From: JALYSX01 sp035544315
Lineage (GTDB): Bacteria; Vulcanimicrobiota; Vulcanimicrobiia; Vulcanimicrobiales; Vulcanimicrobiaceae
NCBI GenBank assembly: GCA_035544315.1
Contig: DATKGB010000092.1
Span: 1-18,095, forward strand
Length of the DNA: 18,095 bases
Direction: 5' to 3'
The translations under genes and the position numbers were made by a program. Shown here in pieces: positions 1-7,650 of the stretch (position 1 is its first letter; each line of letters starts with the position of its first letter). Below the pieces are notes generated by a model that saw only the letters and a program-made list of their open reading frames with translations, ran no database searches and was not told the origin of the DNA.

Positions 1-1
1 C

Positions 2-142
2 GTCGATTTCGCTTTCAACGTGCCGGGATATCCATATCTCCACGCCTATGTCGAAGCGGGTCTGGGTGCCCATTCGGGCGCGCCAAATGGTGGGCCGGCC
101 TGGCGCTGGACGCTATGGTGGACCACCCCCCTCTCGCCGTAA
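2..142 (+). CDS. C-terminal fragment of an unrecognised protein (5' end outside window)
   Basis: An open frame enters from the left edge and reads 46 codons to a TAA at 140-142. The peptide runs from VDFAFNVPGYPYLHAYVEAG to a Trp-rich end (WRWTLWWTTPLSP). It contains no stops and has an aromatic-rich, folded-protein-like composition, unlike the overlapping frames, which are Arg-rich as expected of shadows. I cannot name the family from so short a tail, and no catalytic motif is visible. It converges on the minus-strand gene ending at 179, with 36 bp between the stops. That it is coding is inferred from composition and context only; the missing upstream sequence would settle it. Confidence 0.45.
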   Translation, partial: VDFAFNVPGYPYLHAYVEAGLGAHSGAPNGGPAWRWTLWWTTPLSP

Positions 143-156
143 CGCTCCAGCCACGA

Positions 157-169
157 GAATGCTGCATTC
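157..169. repeat. Short perfect inverted repeat between convergent genes
   Basis: GAATGC and GCATTC flank a single central T, in the 36-bp gap between two convergent stop codons. The arms are 6 bp each. No T-tract follows on either strand, so it is a poor intrinsic terminator, and it may be chance. Its position between two 3' ends is the only reason to record it. Confidence 0.25.
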
Positions 170-178
170 CGTCGTCGA

Positions 179-886
179 TCATCCGGTGACCCTGGTCCTA
201 TACAGTTTAGGACATAGATACGTGTTTTCGGGTTTATCGACGACGTAATCGATGATGTCTTGGGTAACGTTAAAATTCGCCGTATCCGGCCAGCCCTGGC
301 CGAGGGCAAGCGGGATATTCATCCGCACGTAGTGGTATTCGTCGGCATTGTCGGTCAATCGCAGCGCGAGGTTGGGCGGCACCGCATTCTGCGGCGTGAA
401 GCCGAAGATCGAGACGTAATAACTGTCGGAATCGTTTTCGGTCTGACTTTCGATGGTAACCAGGTCGCCGACGGGTTGATTGCACGCAACCTTGCCGTCA
501 ACCAGGACGACGGTCGGTTCGGCATAGTCAAACCCCAGCGGCGTGGTGCCGTCGAAGAGCATTGGGGATCGCATCGACGCCTGCGCACCGCGGGGCGTCA
601 ATTTCATCGAGATCGAGCGATTGGCTTCGGGGAGAAGGACCACGAACTGCGTCGCGCCGCACGTGGATTTTGCCTCATCGACCTCGAGCAGAAACTCGCC
701 GCGCGGAGCGTCGAGGTCGACGATCGTATCGAACGGGTTGTCGCCCGAAACCGGAAAGTCTCGATCGACGACCGTGCTGCCGATCCGCGTGTCGAGTTCC
801 ACATGGACCGCCCGAACCGGTGCGGCGCCATGCACCGTGGCCGTGCAGAGCATCAGGTGCAGGACGATATGCATTGCAGCGGTCAT
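179..886 (-). CDS. Exported protein of unknown function, 235 aa
   Basis: I do not recognise the family. The N-terminus (MTAAMHIVLHLMLCTATVHG) looks like a Sec signal peptide with probable cleavage near VHG-A/AP around residues 20-23. The LMLC stretch is not a good lipobox because Leu precedes the Cys. The mature part is rich in acidic residues and beta-type hydrophobic alternation, with three Cys (in STCGAT, VACNQP and YLCPKL) and no transmembrane segment or recognisable active site, so a secreted or periplasmic beta-rich protein is the best description. The start at 886 is weakly supported by GGAA a few bases upstream; an in-frame ATG four codons later is equally compatible with a signal peptide. 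It diverges from the lipoprotein operon at 1001 across 114 bp, so the two units may share a control region. Confidence 0.8.
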   Translation of the reverse strand: MTAAMHIVLHLMLCTATVHGAAPVRAVHVELDTRIGSTVVDRDFPVSGDNPFDTIVDLDAPRGEFLLEVDEAKSTCGATQFVVLLPEANRSISMKLTPRGAQASMRSPMLFDGTTPLGFDYAEPTVVLVDGKVACNQPVGDLVTIESQTENDSDSYYVSIFGFTPQNAVPPNLALRLTDNADEYHYVRMNIPLALGQGWPDTANFNVTQDIIDYVVDKPENTYLCPKLYRTRVTG

Positions 887-1000
887 GCCGATTCCGGTTC
901 TCTAGACGGGCCCCATCCCATCTCGGCCAAAATCGGATGGCGCAAAGGAACCAGCCGTTTCCCTCCTAACTTTGAAGCGTCTAGGACGGAGGCACGTGTT
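887..1000. promoter_or_regulatory. Divergent intergenic region, probable promoters
   Basis: This 114-bp gap separates the start of the exported protein (minus) from the first lipoprotein (plus) and must hold both promoters. For the plus gene, TAACTT at 967-972 could be a -10 giving a leader of about 20 nt that contains the Shine-Dalgarno GGAGG at 988-992. No good -35 sits at the matching distance. I find no clear minus-strand -10. CCATC and GATGG arms around 916-938 could form a weak hairpin of doubtful meaning. Confidence 0.4.
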
Positions 1001-2737
1001 ATGCGGCCCTGGTTTATTTGCACGGCGGTAGCCCTCGGATTGTCAGCATGCGGCGGGGGCGGCAGCCCATCGGTTCCGTCCGCGCCTACGCGCGCAAGCG
1101 GCCCGCGAACCGCGGCTGTGACGGTTCGCCTAGTCGTACCCGGCGCAACCTCGGCCAGCGCCCGCGTCCGACGCGCACAGTCAATCTCAGAAAACACGCT
1201 GGGGATCCAGGTGGTCGTCTACGCTACGGGCGATCGGACGACCCCGTTGGCTACGACGACCGCCGACATTTCGCCCGGCTCGGGCAACTGCGAAGCGGGT
1301 GCGAACGGCGGCCGGAGCTGCAATTTCGCGATGCAGGCCCCGTTGGGCACCGAGGATTTCGTGGTAACCACCTACGACTCGCTGCCGGCGGGCTTTGCGA
1401 CGGCCCATCAACTTGGCTACGGGGTCGCAAACCAAGCCATCACGGCGGGGACCGTCGCCTCGGTCGCGCTGACACTTTCGAGCGTTTTGGCCAAGATCGA
1501 TTTGGGGCTGACCCCATCGTCACTCCATACGATCATCCCCGGGACCGCAACGCTGGCGGTCTACGCCCTCGACGCCGACGATGACGCGATTGTCAGCAAC
1601 GGCTTCATCGACCAAAACGGGAACTCGCTCACCGTCAACTTGGCGGCCGACAGTCTGAACGGATCGATCTCGCTCTCGACCTCCAGCATCACCGCACCGG
1701 TTCCCAGCGGTGTCCTCCTGACGTACAACGGGCAGGCGAACGTTACGGCCAATACGCCCGTCAACGTTTCGGCCTCGGCGCCCTCGGTAACCGGTTCTAC
1801 CGTGCAGTTGACCGCGATCTATCCGACCTTCACGTCGATTAGCGACACGAATCTCAACGTCAACAATCCCTATCACGGCGGCGTGGTCTTCGACGGCAAT
1901 GGTGGTGTCTATTACTCGACCCCGACGAACTTCGGCGGCATCTCGTACTACAGCGGCTCGGGAAGCACGAACACCGACAACTACGCGGCCATCGGAGGCC
2001 AGCCGATTCGCGGCGGGATCGCCGGGCTGAGCACCACCCAGCTCTACGCCATTGCCGGATCGCAAGAAGAAACGTTCTCCGCACCGCCATCGTCAACGAT
2101 CGCGCCGGGACCGAACTCCACGTCCGCTCCGGTCCCCAACGGCAGCGCGATGGCCTACGATTCCATCAATTCCGCGTTGTGGTACGCGAGCGGCTCGAAC
2201 CTGGTCGAATACCCGGTCAATAGCGGCTCGACGACGCTGGTTCCGCTTGGAGTCAACGTGTCGGCCGGGGTTACCCTCGATCCGAGCAATAACGTCTGGG
2301 TCGTCGACAATGTCAATAACCAAATCATCGAGTATCCCGGCTCGAGCTCATCGCTGCAACCCGGCGGTGCGCCCTTTGACGTGCTCGCGAATTCCAACGG
2401 CGTTTTCGTCACCGATCACGGACCCAATCCGGCGATCCTGCAATTGACAACCGCGGGCGCATACGTCACCGCGATCCAGGTTCCCGGAGGAGCCACGCCG
2501 TGGTACGTAATGCCCGACAACGCGCAACCCGGAATCATTTGGTTCGACTACCTGCTCAACGGCGAGATCGGCATCGGGCGCATGGATACCAACGTCTCGC
2601 CCCCGACGTTCTCGATGGCCACCGACGTCAACGGGCCCAACACCGGCACGCAGGCCGGTGCAATCGGGGTTGCGTCCAACGGTTTGGCGTACCTCGTCTT
2701 TGACACTACGCAGACCCTCGTGCAGGTGTCGCGGTGA
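1001..2737 (+). CDS. Lipoprotein with degenerate NHL/Vgb-like beta-propeller (578 aa), first of a tandem pair
   Basis: The start is ATG 1001, preceded by GGAGG at 988-992 (8-nt spacing) and followed at once by a lipoprotein signal peptide ending LSAC (Cys17) and a GGGGS linker. The frame is open much further upstream, but that part overlaps the divergent gene and is not coding-like. Residue Gly after the Cys suggests outer-membrane sorting by the E. coli rule. Residues about 35-170 resemble the same region of the next gene (GRSC, then TTYD). From about residue 286 to the end come roughly seven degenerate propeller repeats such as VTLDPSNNVWVVDNVNNQII, AMAYDSINSALWYA and FDVLANSNGVFVTD, as in NHL or virginiamycin-B-lyase-type (Vgb) propellers. 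No lyase active site can be argued, so an extracytoplasmic binding or scaffold role is inferred. Its TGA overlaps the GTG at 2734; the next gene is probably translationally coupled. Confidence 0.88.
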   Translation: MRPWFICTAVALGLSACGGGGSPSVPSAPTRASGPRTAAVTVRLVVPGATSASARVRRAQSISENTLGIQVVVYATGDRTTPLATTTADISPGSGNCEAGANGGRSCNFAMQAPLGTEDFVVTTYDSLPAGFATAHQLGYGVANQAITAGTVASVALTLSSVLAKIDLGLTPSSLHTIIPGTATLAVYALDADDDAIVSNGFIDQNGNSLTVNLAADSLNGSISLSTSSITAPVPSGVLLTYNGQANVTANTPVNVSASAPSVTGSTVQLTAIYPTFTSISDTNLNVNNPYHGGVVFDGNGGVYYSTPTNFGGISYYSGSGSTNTDNYAAIGGQPIRGGIAGLSTTQLYAIAGSQEETFSAPPSSTIAPGPNSTSAPVPNGSAMAYDSINSALWYASGSNLVEYPVNSGSTTLVPLGVNVSAGVTLDPSNNVWVVDNVNNQIIEYPGSSSSLQPGGAPFDVLANSNGVFVTDHGPNPAILQLTTAGAYVTAIQVPGGATPWYVMPDNAQPGIIWFDYLLNGEIGIGRMDTNVSPPTFSMATDVNGPNTGTQAGAIGVASNGLAYLVFDTTQTLVQVSR

Positions 2738-2748
2738 AGGAGCCGGCG

Positions 2749-4764
2749 ATGCGTCAGATCTCGATCCTCATACTGATCGGCATGCTGTCCGCGTGCGGCG
2801 GCGGAGGCGGCTCGGCGACCTTGCCGGCGACCCCACCGGGCAACGGCGGTTCCTCTCAAACGCGAGCGGTGACGCTTTCGTTGCTGATTCCGTTGGCCAG
2901 GCCGAGTGCGTCGGCGCGGCGTCCCCAATTCGTTTCCTCGGCGACCAACGGCGCGGTGATTTCGCTCACCCAGGGCGGAGAACCGGTGCAAACCGCCGTC
3001 GACCTCTCGAGCGCTTCGAACGTTTGCACGACAACGGACAGCGGGCGTTCTTGCACCGTGCAGATGAACGTGGTCGTCGGGCTCGCGACGTTCGCGATCA
3101 CGACCTACGATCAGGCGCCGGTGGGCGGAGCAATTCCGGGAACCGCGCACGTCTTAGGTTCGGGAACGGTAACGGTAACGATCGTCAACGGCACCAACCC
3201 GCCAGTTAACTTGTTTGTCGGGGGTCAGATCGCCAACATCGGCTCTCAACCAAATTTCGCGTCGTTAGCAGCCGACGGCAACCCGCACACCTTCGGCTTC
3301 GTGATCGACCCGGTAGACTTTGACAATACGCCGATCACCGCCGGAGCGAACGACCCGTATGCTAATCCGATCGCCGTCAGCGTGAGCGAAACCGGAGGCA
3401 GCGGCCACTCACAACTCGTGTATAATGGTGCCAACAGCGGCTCCTCTGCTACCCTGTTGCATTCCTCCGATACGATCGCGCTGTCCTACGACGGCGGCGG
3501 CGCACCCGGTTATTCGGCCGTGGTATCGCTGTCGACCAACGGCGCCGGAACCTATAACGTCCAGATCTCGCCGATGTTCGTGGCGCTTGGAAGCGCTGTC
3601 GAGCGACAGATCGACCTTAGCGGGACTGTTTCGAATCCGAACTTCTTCATCACCGAAGCCAGCGCGCCCGCAAACCAAGCGTATACCGCGACGCTCGTGA
3701 CGCTGACGAGCTGCAGCGGCATCGCCACGCCGTCCTCGGTCACGGGATCGGGCGCGTCGGCGTCGTTTAGCGTGATGGGCGGAAATACGCCCAGCGCCTC
3801 GGGTTGCTCGATCGCGGTCACCGATTCCGGCGGCACGACGGTCACGCTGCCCGTTACCAATACCCTGGTGGCCGGGAACGTCACCATCGACGGCGTGAAC
3901 GTCACGGAGTACAACATCGGCTCGACGCCCGGCCCGATCGCGCTGGGCCCGGACGGAAATCTCTGGACGTCAATATCCGGCGCGCTCGTGGCCATTTCCA
4001 CCGCCGGCACGCAGCAAACGACGGTACCCATTGCGGGCGCCCGCCTGTTCGACCTGACAACCGGCTCCGACGGCGCGCTCTGGGTTGTCGATCAATTTAA
4101 TACCGGTGTAGATCGCGTTACAACCAGCGGGAGCGTCGCTAAATACCGCGCCCCCACCGAATCCTCGCCGCAGGGAATCACGTCGGCCGGCGATGGAACG
4201 ATGTGGGTCGCCAATAACTACGGGGGTATTTGGAACCTGACCGTCGGTGGTCAGTACACGATCACCCCGATCACACCGGCCCAACAACCGCAGCATATCG
4301 TTCAAGGGTCCGACGGAGCGTTGTGGTTTACCGAAATCGGCTATATCGGACGGTATAATCCCAGCGATTTCGCCTTTACCGAAATGAGCGTGCCCGCCGG
4401 AGACGCCGCAAACAATCTTGCCGTCGGCCCTGACGGAGCGATCTGGTTCACCGCGAGCGGCTCGGCGCCGCTGATCGGGCGCATACCGATGAATGGGGAT
4501 GGACCGTTTACCATTGCGCCATTCGACCTGTCCGCGTCAGCCCAACCGATGGGCATCGTCGGCGGCGTCGACGATGCCGTCTGGTACACCGATACCAACG
4601 GCAACGGTTCGATTGGGCGCATCTCGACGGTCGGATCCAACCCGATGACCAGTTATAACGTTCCGACATCGGGATCGGCGCCGACCTACATTACCCTCGG
4701 CCCCGACGGAACGTTGTGGTTTACCGACGCAAGCGCGCAGATCATCGGTCACGTCACGCCATAG
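2749..4764 (+). CDS. Lipoprotein with seven-bladed Vgb-like beta-propeller (671 aa), second of a tandem pair
   Basis: The chosen start is ATG 2749 because AAGGAG (2737-2742) lies 6 nt ahead of it; GTG 2734, overlapping the previous stop, is the alternative and would add five residues before the signal peptide. The signal ends LSAC (Cys16), followed by a Gly run. Residues about 40-165 match the N-terminal domain of the preceding protein (AVTLSLLIP, GRSCTVQM, TTYDQAPV). A middle section of Ig-like beta sequence follows. From about residue 386 there are seven clear repeats with the core G-x-DG-x-hydrophobic-W: GPDGNLWTS, GSDGALWVV, GDGTMWVA, GSDGALWFT, GPDGAIWFT, GVDDAVWYT and GPDGTLWFT. This is the signature of virginiamycin B lyase-like propellers. 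Most bacterial proteins with this fold are not antibiotic lyases, so resistance should not be assumed. A surface lipoprotein with binding function is the safer inference. Confidence 0.9.
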   Translation: MRQISILILIGMLSACGGGGGSATLPATPPGNGGSSQTRAVTLSLLIPLARPSASARRPQFVSSATNGAVISLTQGGEPVQTAVDLSSASNVCTTTDSGRSCTVQMNVVVGLATFAITTYDQAPVGGAIPGTAHVLGSGTVTVTIVNGTNPPVNLFVGGQIANIGSQPNFASLAADGNPHTFGFVIDPVDFDNTPITAGANDPYANPIAVSVSETGGSGHSQLVYNGANSGSSATLLHSSDTIALSYDGGGAPGYSAVVSLSTNGAGTYNVQISPMFVALGSAVERQIDLSGTVSNPNFFITEASAPANQAYTATLVTLTSCSGIATPSSVTGSGASASFSVMGGNTPSASGCSIAVTDSGGTTVTLPVTNTLVAGNVTIDGVNVTEYNIGSTPGPIALGPDGNLWTSISGALVAISTAGTQQTTVPIAGARLFDLTTGSDGALWVVDQFNTGVDRVTTSGSVAKYRAPTESSPQGITSAGDGTMWVANNYGGIWNLTVGGQYTITPITPAQQPQHIVQGSDGALWFTEIGYIGRYNPSDFAFTEMSVPAGDAANNLAVGPDGAIWFTASGSAPLIGRIPMNGDGPFTIAPFDLSASAQPMGIVGGVDDAVWYTDTNGNGSIGRISTVGSNPMTSYNVPTSGSAPTYITLGPDGTLWFTDASAQIIGHVTP

Positions 4765-4778
4765 GCGAAGCGCTCGAC

Positions 4779-5003
4779 TCAGGAGCGGCGAAAAGGCGCC
4801 GGACGTGGCGGAGCCGCCGCGGCCGCGCGCTTTTTCATCAGCGTGTGAATGGCGGTGTGACTACCCTTGTGCTCCAAGCAATGCATTTGGCCGCAGCCGC
4901 CGCGCGCGCAACGCTCCTTGGCAACCACTTCGCAACCCGGCGTATCGCAGACGCGCCGCTCGACGACCGGCAGACGCACCCATCGACGCTTATCGTATGG
5001 CAT
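4779..5003 (-). CDS. Small Cys/His-rich zinc-knuckle protein (74 aa)
   Basis: A 74-residue protein with the pattern Cys19-x4-Cys24-x7-Cys32-x4-Cys37-x4-Cys42-x2-His45-x3-His49, enough ligands for two zinc ions in a cross-brace or treble-clef arrangement. The spacing does not exactly fit the B-box or AN1 patterns that I know, so I leave the family open. The C-terminus is a basic Ala/Pro tail (MKKRAAAAAPPRPAP) that looks disordered. AGAGG lies 5 nt before ATG 5003, supporting the start. The gene follows the PEBP gene on the same strand after 36 bp, so the two are probably one transcript, and it converges with the second lipoprotein across only 14 bp. No signal peptide, so cytoplasmic. Nucleic-acid or protein binding is a guess. 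Confidence 0.65.
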   Translation of the reverse strand: MPYDKRRWVRLPVVERRVCDTPGCEVVAKERCARGGCGQMHCLEHKGSHTAIHTLMKKRAAAAAPPRPAPFRRS

Positions 5004-5039
5004 GAGCGCCTCTTCTGCTCGACCGCGCGCGGCGCCCGC

Positions 5040-5639
5040 TTAGGGCTTGACGTCTTCGTGCGGCCAGTTGGAAGCGTCCGAGGTTCCGCCTTCGTCTGAC
5101 GGAACGTCGGACGGATCACCGACGATGCCACGCCCTGTTTTATCGACCACCGGAGCCGGCCCTTCGCTCTTGTAGAGTCCGGTGAGGTGCGCGGTCGCCA
5201 ACCTGTGGGCGATCGTCATAAACTCGAGTTTGGCGCCGGTCGTCGTTCCATCCAGCGGCAAACGATCCGTGCCCAGCGCGTAGAGCGTCAGGTTGTAGTG
5301 ATGAGCCGGGCCAGGTGGTGGGCACGGGCCGCCGTATTCGTGCGTTCCGAAATCGGTATGTCCGTGAACCGCGCCGGTCTTCTCGATCTCGCCGGTTCCG
5401 GCGCCCAGCGCGAGTTCGCGAACGTCCCCGGGAATGTTGAACAGAACCCAGTGATAAAAACCGCCCGACGTCGGGGCGTCCGGGTCGTGAATGACGACGG
5501 CGAAACTCTTGGTTCCGTCCGGAACGTCACTCCAGCTCAGTTGCGGCGAGCGGTTCTCGCCCGTGCGGCCCATCCCGTTGAAGACCATGGTTTCCGGAAT
5601 CGCCTCGCCCTGGCGAAACGTCGTGCTTTGAACCTTCAT
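5040..5639 (-). CDS. YbhB/YbcL family PEBP-like protein (Raf kinase inhibitor-like), 199 aa
   Basis: This is a bacterial phosphatidylethanolamine-binding-protein fold. Family marks are present in order: the F-x-G-x2-I-P start (residues 8-14), NRSPQLSW (29-36), the pocket motif DPDAP (52-56), FYHWVLFNIP with the conserved His (61-70), and YGGPCPPPGPAHHY (102-115), the second ligand-pocket motif. Family proteins bind small anionic or phosphate-like ligands; the cellular role in bacteria is poorly defined. At 199 aa it exceeds the usual roughly 150-185 aa. The extra is a 35-40 residue acidic, Ser/Asp/Gly-rich tail after the fold, likely disordered. There is no signal peptide, so it is cytoplasmic. 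ATG 5639 has no Shine-Dalgarno site but a near-consensus promoter ends 6 nt before it, so a leaderless mRNA is likely. The zinc-knuckle gene follows on the same strand. Confidence 0.95.
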   Translation of the reverse strand: MKVQSTTFRQGEAIPETMVFNGMGRTGENRSPQLSWSDVPDGTKSFAVVIHDPDAPTSGGFYHWVLFNIPGDVRELALGAGTGEIEKTGAVHGHTDFGTHEYGGPCPPPGPAHHYNLTLYALGTDRLPLDGTTTGAKLEFMTIAHRLATAHLTGLYKSEGPAPVVDKTGRGIVGDPSDVPSDEGGTSDASNWPHEDVKP

Positions 5640-5674
5640 GCTGCCACTATACCGCTCGAAGGGCGCAGTGTCAT
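5640..5674 (-). promoter_or_regulatory. Near-consensus promoter abutting the PEBP start (predicted leaderless transcript)
   Basis: On the minus strand, ATGACA (5674-5669, 5 of 6 match to TTGACA) is followed after 17 nt by TATAGT (5651-5646, 5 of 6 match to TATAAT). GGCAGC and then the ATG come next. Transcription starting about 7 nt after the -10 would begin at the A of the start codon. No Shine-Dalgarno sequence fits in this space. Confidence 0.7.
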
Positions 5675-5723
5675 GCTACAGCCGAACGGTTGTCGAAGCA
5701 TGGAACCCCGCCTTGATGGGCAC

Positions 5724-5915
5724 ATGGGACTCATGGACGCTCATAACGATCGCGACGAAGAACAAGACCTCAAGCCCGATATCCTTGAAAAAGGCGAAAA
5801 GAAACTTACGACCGCGGAGGCGCTGAAGCGCGACCGCGAGACCTACGGCGACTCCAGCACGTCGCCCAATCGCGAGGACCAAGAAGACATGCACGGCGGC
5901 TCATCGCAAGACTAG
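5724..5915 (+). CDS. Small acidic hydrophilic protein (60-63 aa), unknown
   Basis: A short plus-strand frame in the gap between two divergent/convergent genes encodes a highly charged peptide (DAHNDRDEEQDL, then EKGEKKLTTAEALKRDRETYG, ending in a Ser/Asp/Gln-rich tail). It is largely acidic with no Cys, no signal peptide and no hydrophobic stretch, suggesting a disordered cytoplasmic protein with one short helix. Third codon positions are mostly G or C in the second half, as expected for real coding here, whereas the opposite-strand frame is an implausible hydrophobic shadow. The start is uncertain: ATG 5724 and ATG 5733 are both possible, with only weak purine-rich sequence upstream (GATGGG or GGGAC), and ATGs at 5673 and 5700 would extend it. 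I do not recognise a family. Confidence 0.55.
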   Translation: MGLMDAHNDRDEEQDLKPDILEKGEKKLTTAEALKRDRETYGDSSTSPNREDQEDMHGGSSQD

Positions 5916-5946
5916 CGCCTTGCAGTTCGTCATTATCTTTCATGAT

Positions 5947-7614
5947 TTAGGAAATCGTCAGCGGTTTGTAACGGATGCGATGCGGTTTGGCGGCTTCTTC
6001 ACCCAGACGGGCTCGCTTATTGATTTCGTACTCGGTGTAGTTGCCTTCGAAGAAATAGGTCGATGAATCGCCTTCGAATGCCAGGATGTGGGTCGCGATG
6101 CGATCCAGGAACCAGCGATCGTGACTGATGACCAGCACCGTTCCGGCGTACTCTTCTAATGCGTTCTCGAGCGCGCGCAAGGTCTCGACGTCCAGGTCGT
6201 TGGAGGGTTCGTCGAGCAGCAGCACGTTGGCGCCGCGCGAGAGCGTCTTGGCCAAATGCAACCGCGCGCGTTCGCCGCCCGAAAGCGTCCCAACGAGCTT
6301 CTGCTGATCGCCGCCCTTGAAGTTGAAACGTCCGAGATACGCGCGCGACGGCATCTCGAACTTGCCGACCTGGAGAAAATCCAGGCCGCCGCTGATGTCG
6401 TCGAAGACGGTTTTGGCGTCGTCCAGCGATTCGCGGCTCTGATCGACGACGGCTAACGTCACCGACGGGCCAACGTGAATCTCGCCGGAATCGGGCCGCT
6501 CTTTTCCCACAATCATCCGAAAGAGCGTCGTTTTTCCCGCGCCGTTGGGGCCGATGATCCCGACGATCGCGCCCGCCGGAATTTTGAAATTGACGTCCTG
6601 CATCAGCAGACGATCGCCGTACGCCTTGCTCACGCCGGTGAAGTCGATCACGCGATCGCCCAGGCGTTCGGCCACCGGGATGAAGATTTCTTCGGTCTCG
6701 TTGCGCTTTTGATATTCGTAACTGGACAACTCTTCAAAACGCGCGATGCGGCCCTTGCTCTTGCTTTGTCGACCTTTGGCTCCCGTACGGACCCACTCCA
6801 GTTCGCGTTTGAGCGCCTTTTGACGAGCCGATTCCGTGGCTTCTTCTTGCGCCAAACGTTCCTGTTTTTGCTCCAACCACGAACTGTAGTTCCCCTTCCA
6901 CGGAATTCCGCGGCCGCGATCCAATTCCAAAATCCATTGCGCGGCATTATCCAGGAAGTAACGATCGTGCGTGATCGCGACGACGGTGCCCGGAAAACGC
7001 TGCAGAAATTGCTCGAGCCATTCTACACTCTCGGCGTCGAGATGGTTGGTCGGCTCGTCGAGCAGCAGCATGCCGGGTTTGGAGAGTAGCAGGCGGCAGA
7101 GCGCGACGCGGCGTTTCTCGCCGCCCGATAACGTTCCGACCCGGACGTCCCAGGGCGGCAGGCGCAAAGCATCGGCGGCAATATCGAGTTGCTGTTCGAC
7201 GTTATCGCCGTCTTGGGCGAATAAGAGCGCTTCGAGTTTGGCTTGTTCTTCGGCAAGTTTATCGAAATCCGCGTAGGCCTCGCCGTATGCCGCGAAGACC
7301 GCGTCCAATCGCGTGCGGATGCTCAAGAGTTCTGAGAGCGCTTCTTCCACCGTCTCGCGCACCGTCTTGTCGGGGTCGAGCTTGGGCTCTTGTTCGAGAT
7401 GGCCGATCGTAAGATTGGGCATCGGCGCGGCTTCCCCGTCGAACTCGGTGTCGACGCCCGCCATGATGCGCAGCAGCGACGACTTGCCCGCGCCATTGAG
7501 CCCGAGGATGCCGATTTTGGCCCCCGGGAAAAAGCTGAGCGAAATATCCTTGAGAATCTGTCGCTTGGGCGGCACCATCTTGCCGACGCGCTGCATGGTA
7601 TAGACGTATTGCAC
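5947..7614 (-). CDS. ettA: Energy-dependent translational throttle protein EttA (ABC-F ATPase)
   Basis: EttA binds the ribosomal E site and gates entry of the 70S initiation complex into elongation according to ATP/ADP level. At 555 aa it matches the E. coli length, and the N-terminus (YTMQRVGKMVPPKRQILKDI) is family-diagnostic. Two ABC cassettes are complete: Walker A GLNGAGKSS (38-46), signature LSGGE (162-166), Walker B LLLDEPTNHLD with catalytic E187; then GPNGAGKTT (355-363), LSGGE (444-448) and LLLDEPSNDLD with E469. The first is interrupted by the EttA arm (about 95-140), and a charged linker (about 245-320, with RTGAKGRQSKSKGR) joins them. The second D-loop region reads PSND instead of the usual PTND, a mild change. 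The start is GTG 7614; TAGGGT lies 6 nt upstream and can be read as a -10 or as a poor Shine-Dalgarno. There are no transmembrane segments; cytosolic. It is a single-gene unit by layout. Confidence 0.97.
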   Translation of the reverse strand: MQYVYTMQRVGKMVPPKRQILKDISLSFFPGAKIGILGLNGAGKSSLLRIMAGVDTEFDGEAAPMPNLTIGHLEQEPKLDPDKTVRETVEEALSELLSIRTRLDAVFAAYGEAYADFDKLAEEQAKLEALLFAQDGDNVEQQLDIAADALRLPPWDVRVGTLSGGEKRRVALCRLLLSKPGMLLLDEPTNHLDAESVEWLEQFLQRFPGTVVAITHDRYFLDNAAQWILELDRGRGIPWKGNYSSWLEQKQERLAQEEATESARQKALKRELEWVRTGAKGRQSKSKGRIARFEELSSYEYQKRNETEEIFIPVAERLGDRVIDFTGVSKAYGDRLLMQDVNFKIPAGAIVGIIGPNGAGKTTLFRMIVGKERPDSGEIHVGPSVTLAVVDQSRESLDDAKTVFDDISGGLDFLQVGKFEMPSRAYLGRFNFKGGDQQKLVGTLSGGERARLHLAKTLSRGANVLLLDEPSNDLDVETLRALENALEEYAGTVLVISHDRWFLDRIATHILAFEGDSSTYFFEGNYTEYEINKRARLGEEAAKPHRIRYKPLTIS

Positions 7615-7650
7615 GAACGAACCCTAGCCGATATTGGGTCGGACCGTCAA
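7615..7650 (-). promoter_or_regulatory. Predicted ettA promoter, leaderless geometry
   Basis: On the minus strand TTGACG (7650-7645, 5 of 6 match to the -35 consensus) is separated by 18 nt from TAGGGT (7626-7621, TAnnnT type). Six nucleotides (TCGTTC) then precede the GTG start. This is the same -10-to-start distance as at the PEBP gene. AGGG within the hexamer could alternatively act as a weak Shine-Dalgarno from a longer transcript. Confidence 0.5.

Noticed and set aside
260..1000. Long in-frame upstream extension of the first lipoprotein (247 extra residues)
   Set aside because: It overlaps the exported-protein gene on the other strand, is Arg-rich shadow sequence, and the signal peptide, lipobox and GGAGG site all place the true start at 1001.
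1520..2065. 181-aa minus-strand frame inside the first lipoprotein
   Set aside because: A Gly/Arg/Asp-rich shadow with no motifs, antisense to a convincing coding frame.
5676..5894. Hydrophobic 72-aa minus-strand frame opposite the small acidic gene
   Set aside because: Its hydrophobicity is the expected complement of an acidic coding strand; no ribosome-binding site, and the plus-strand reading has better codon character.
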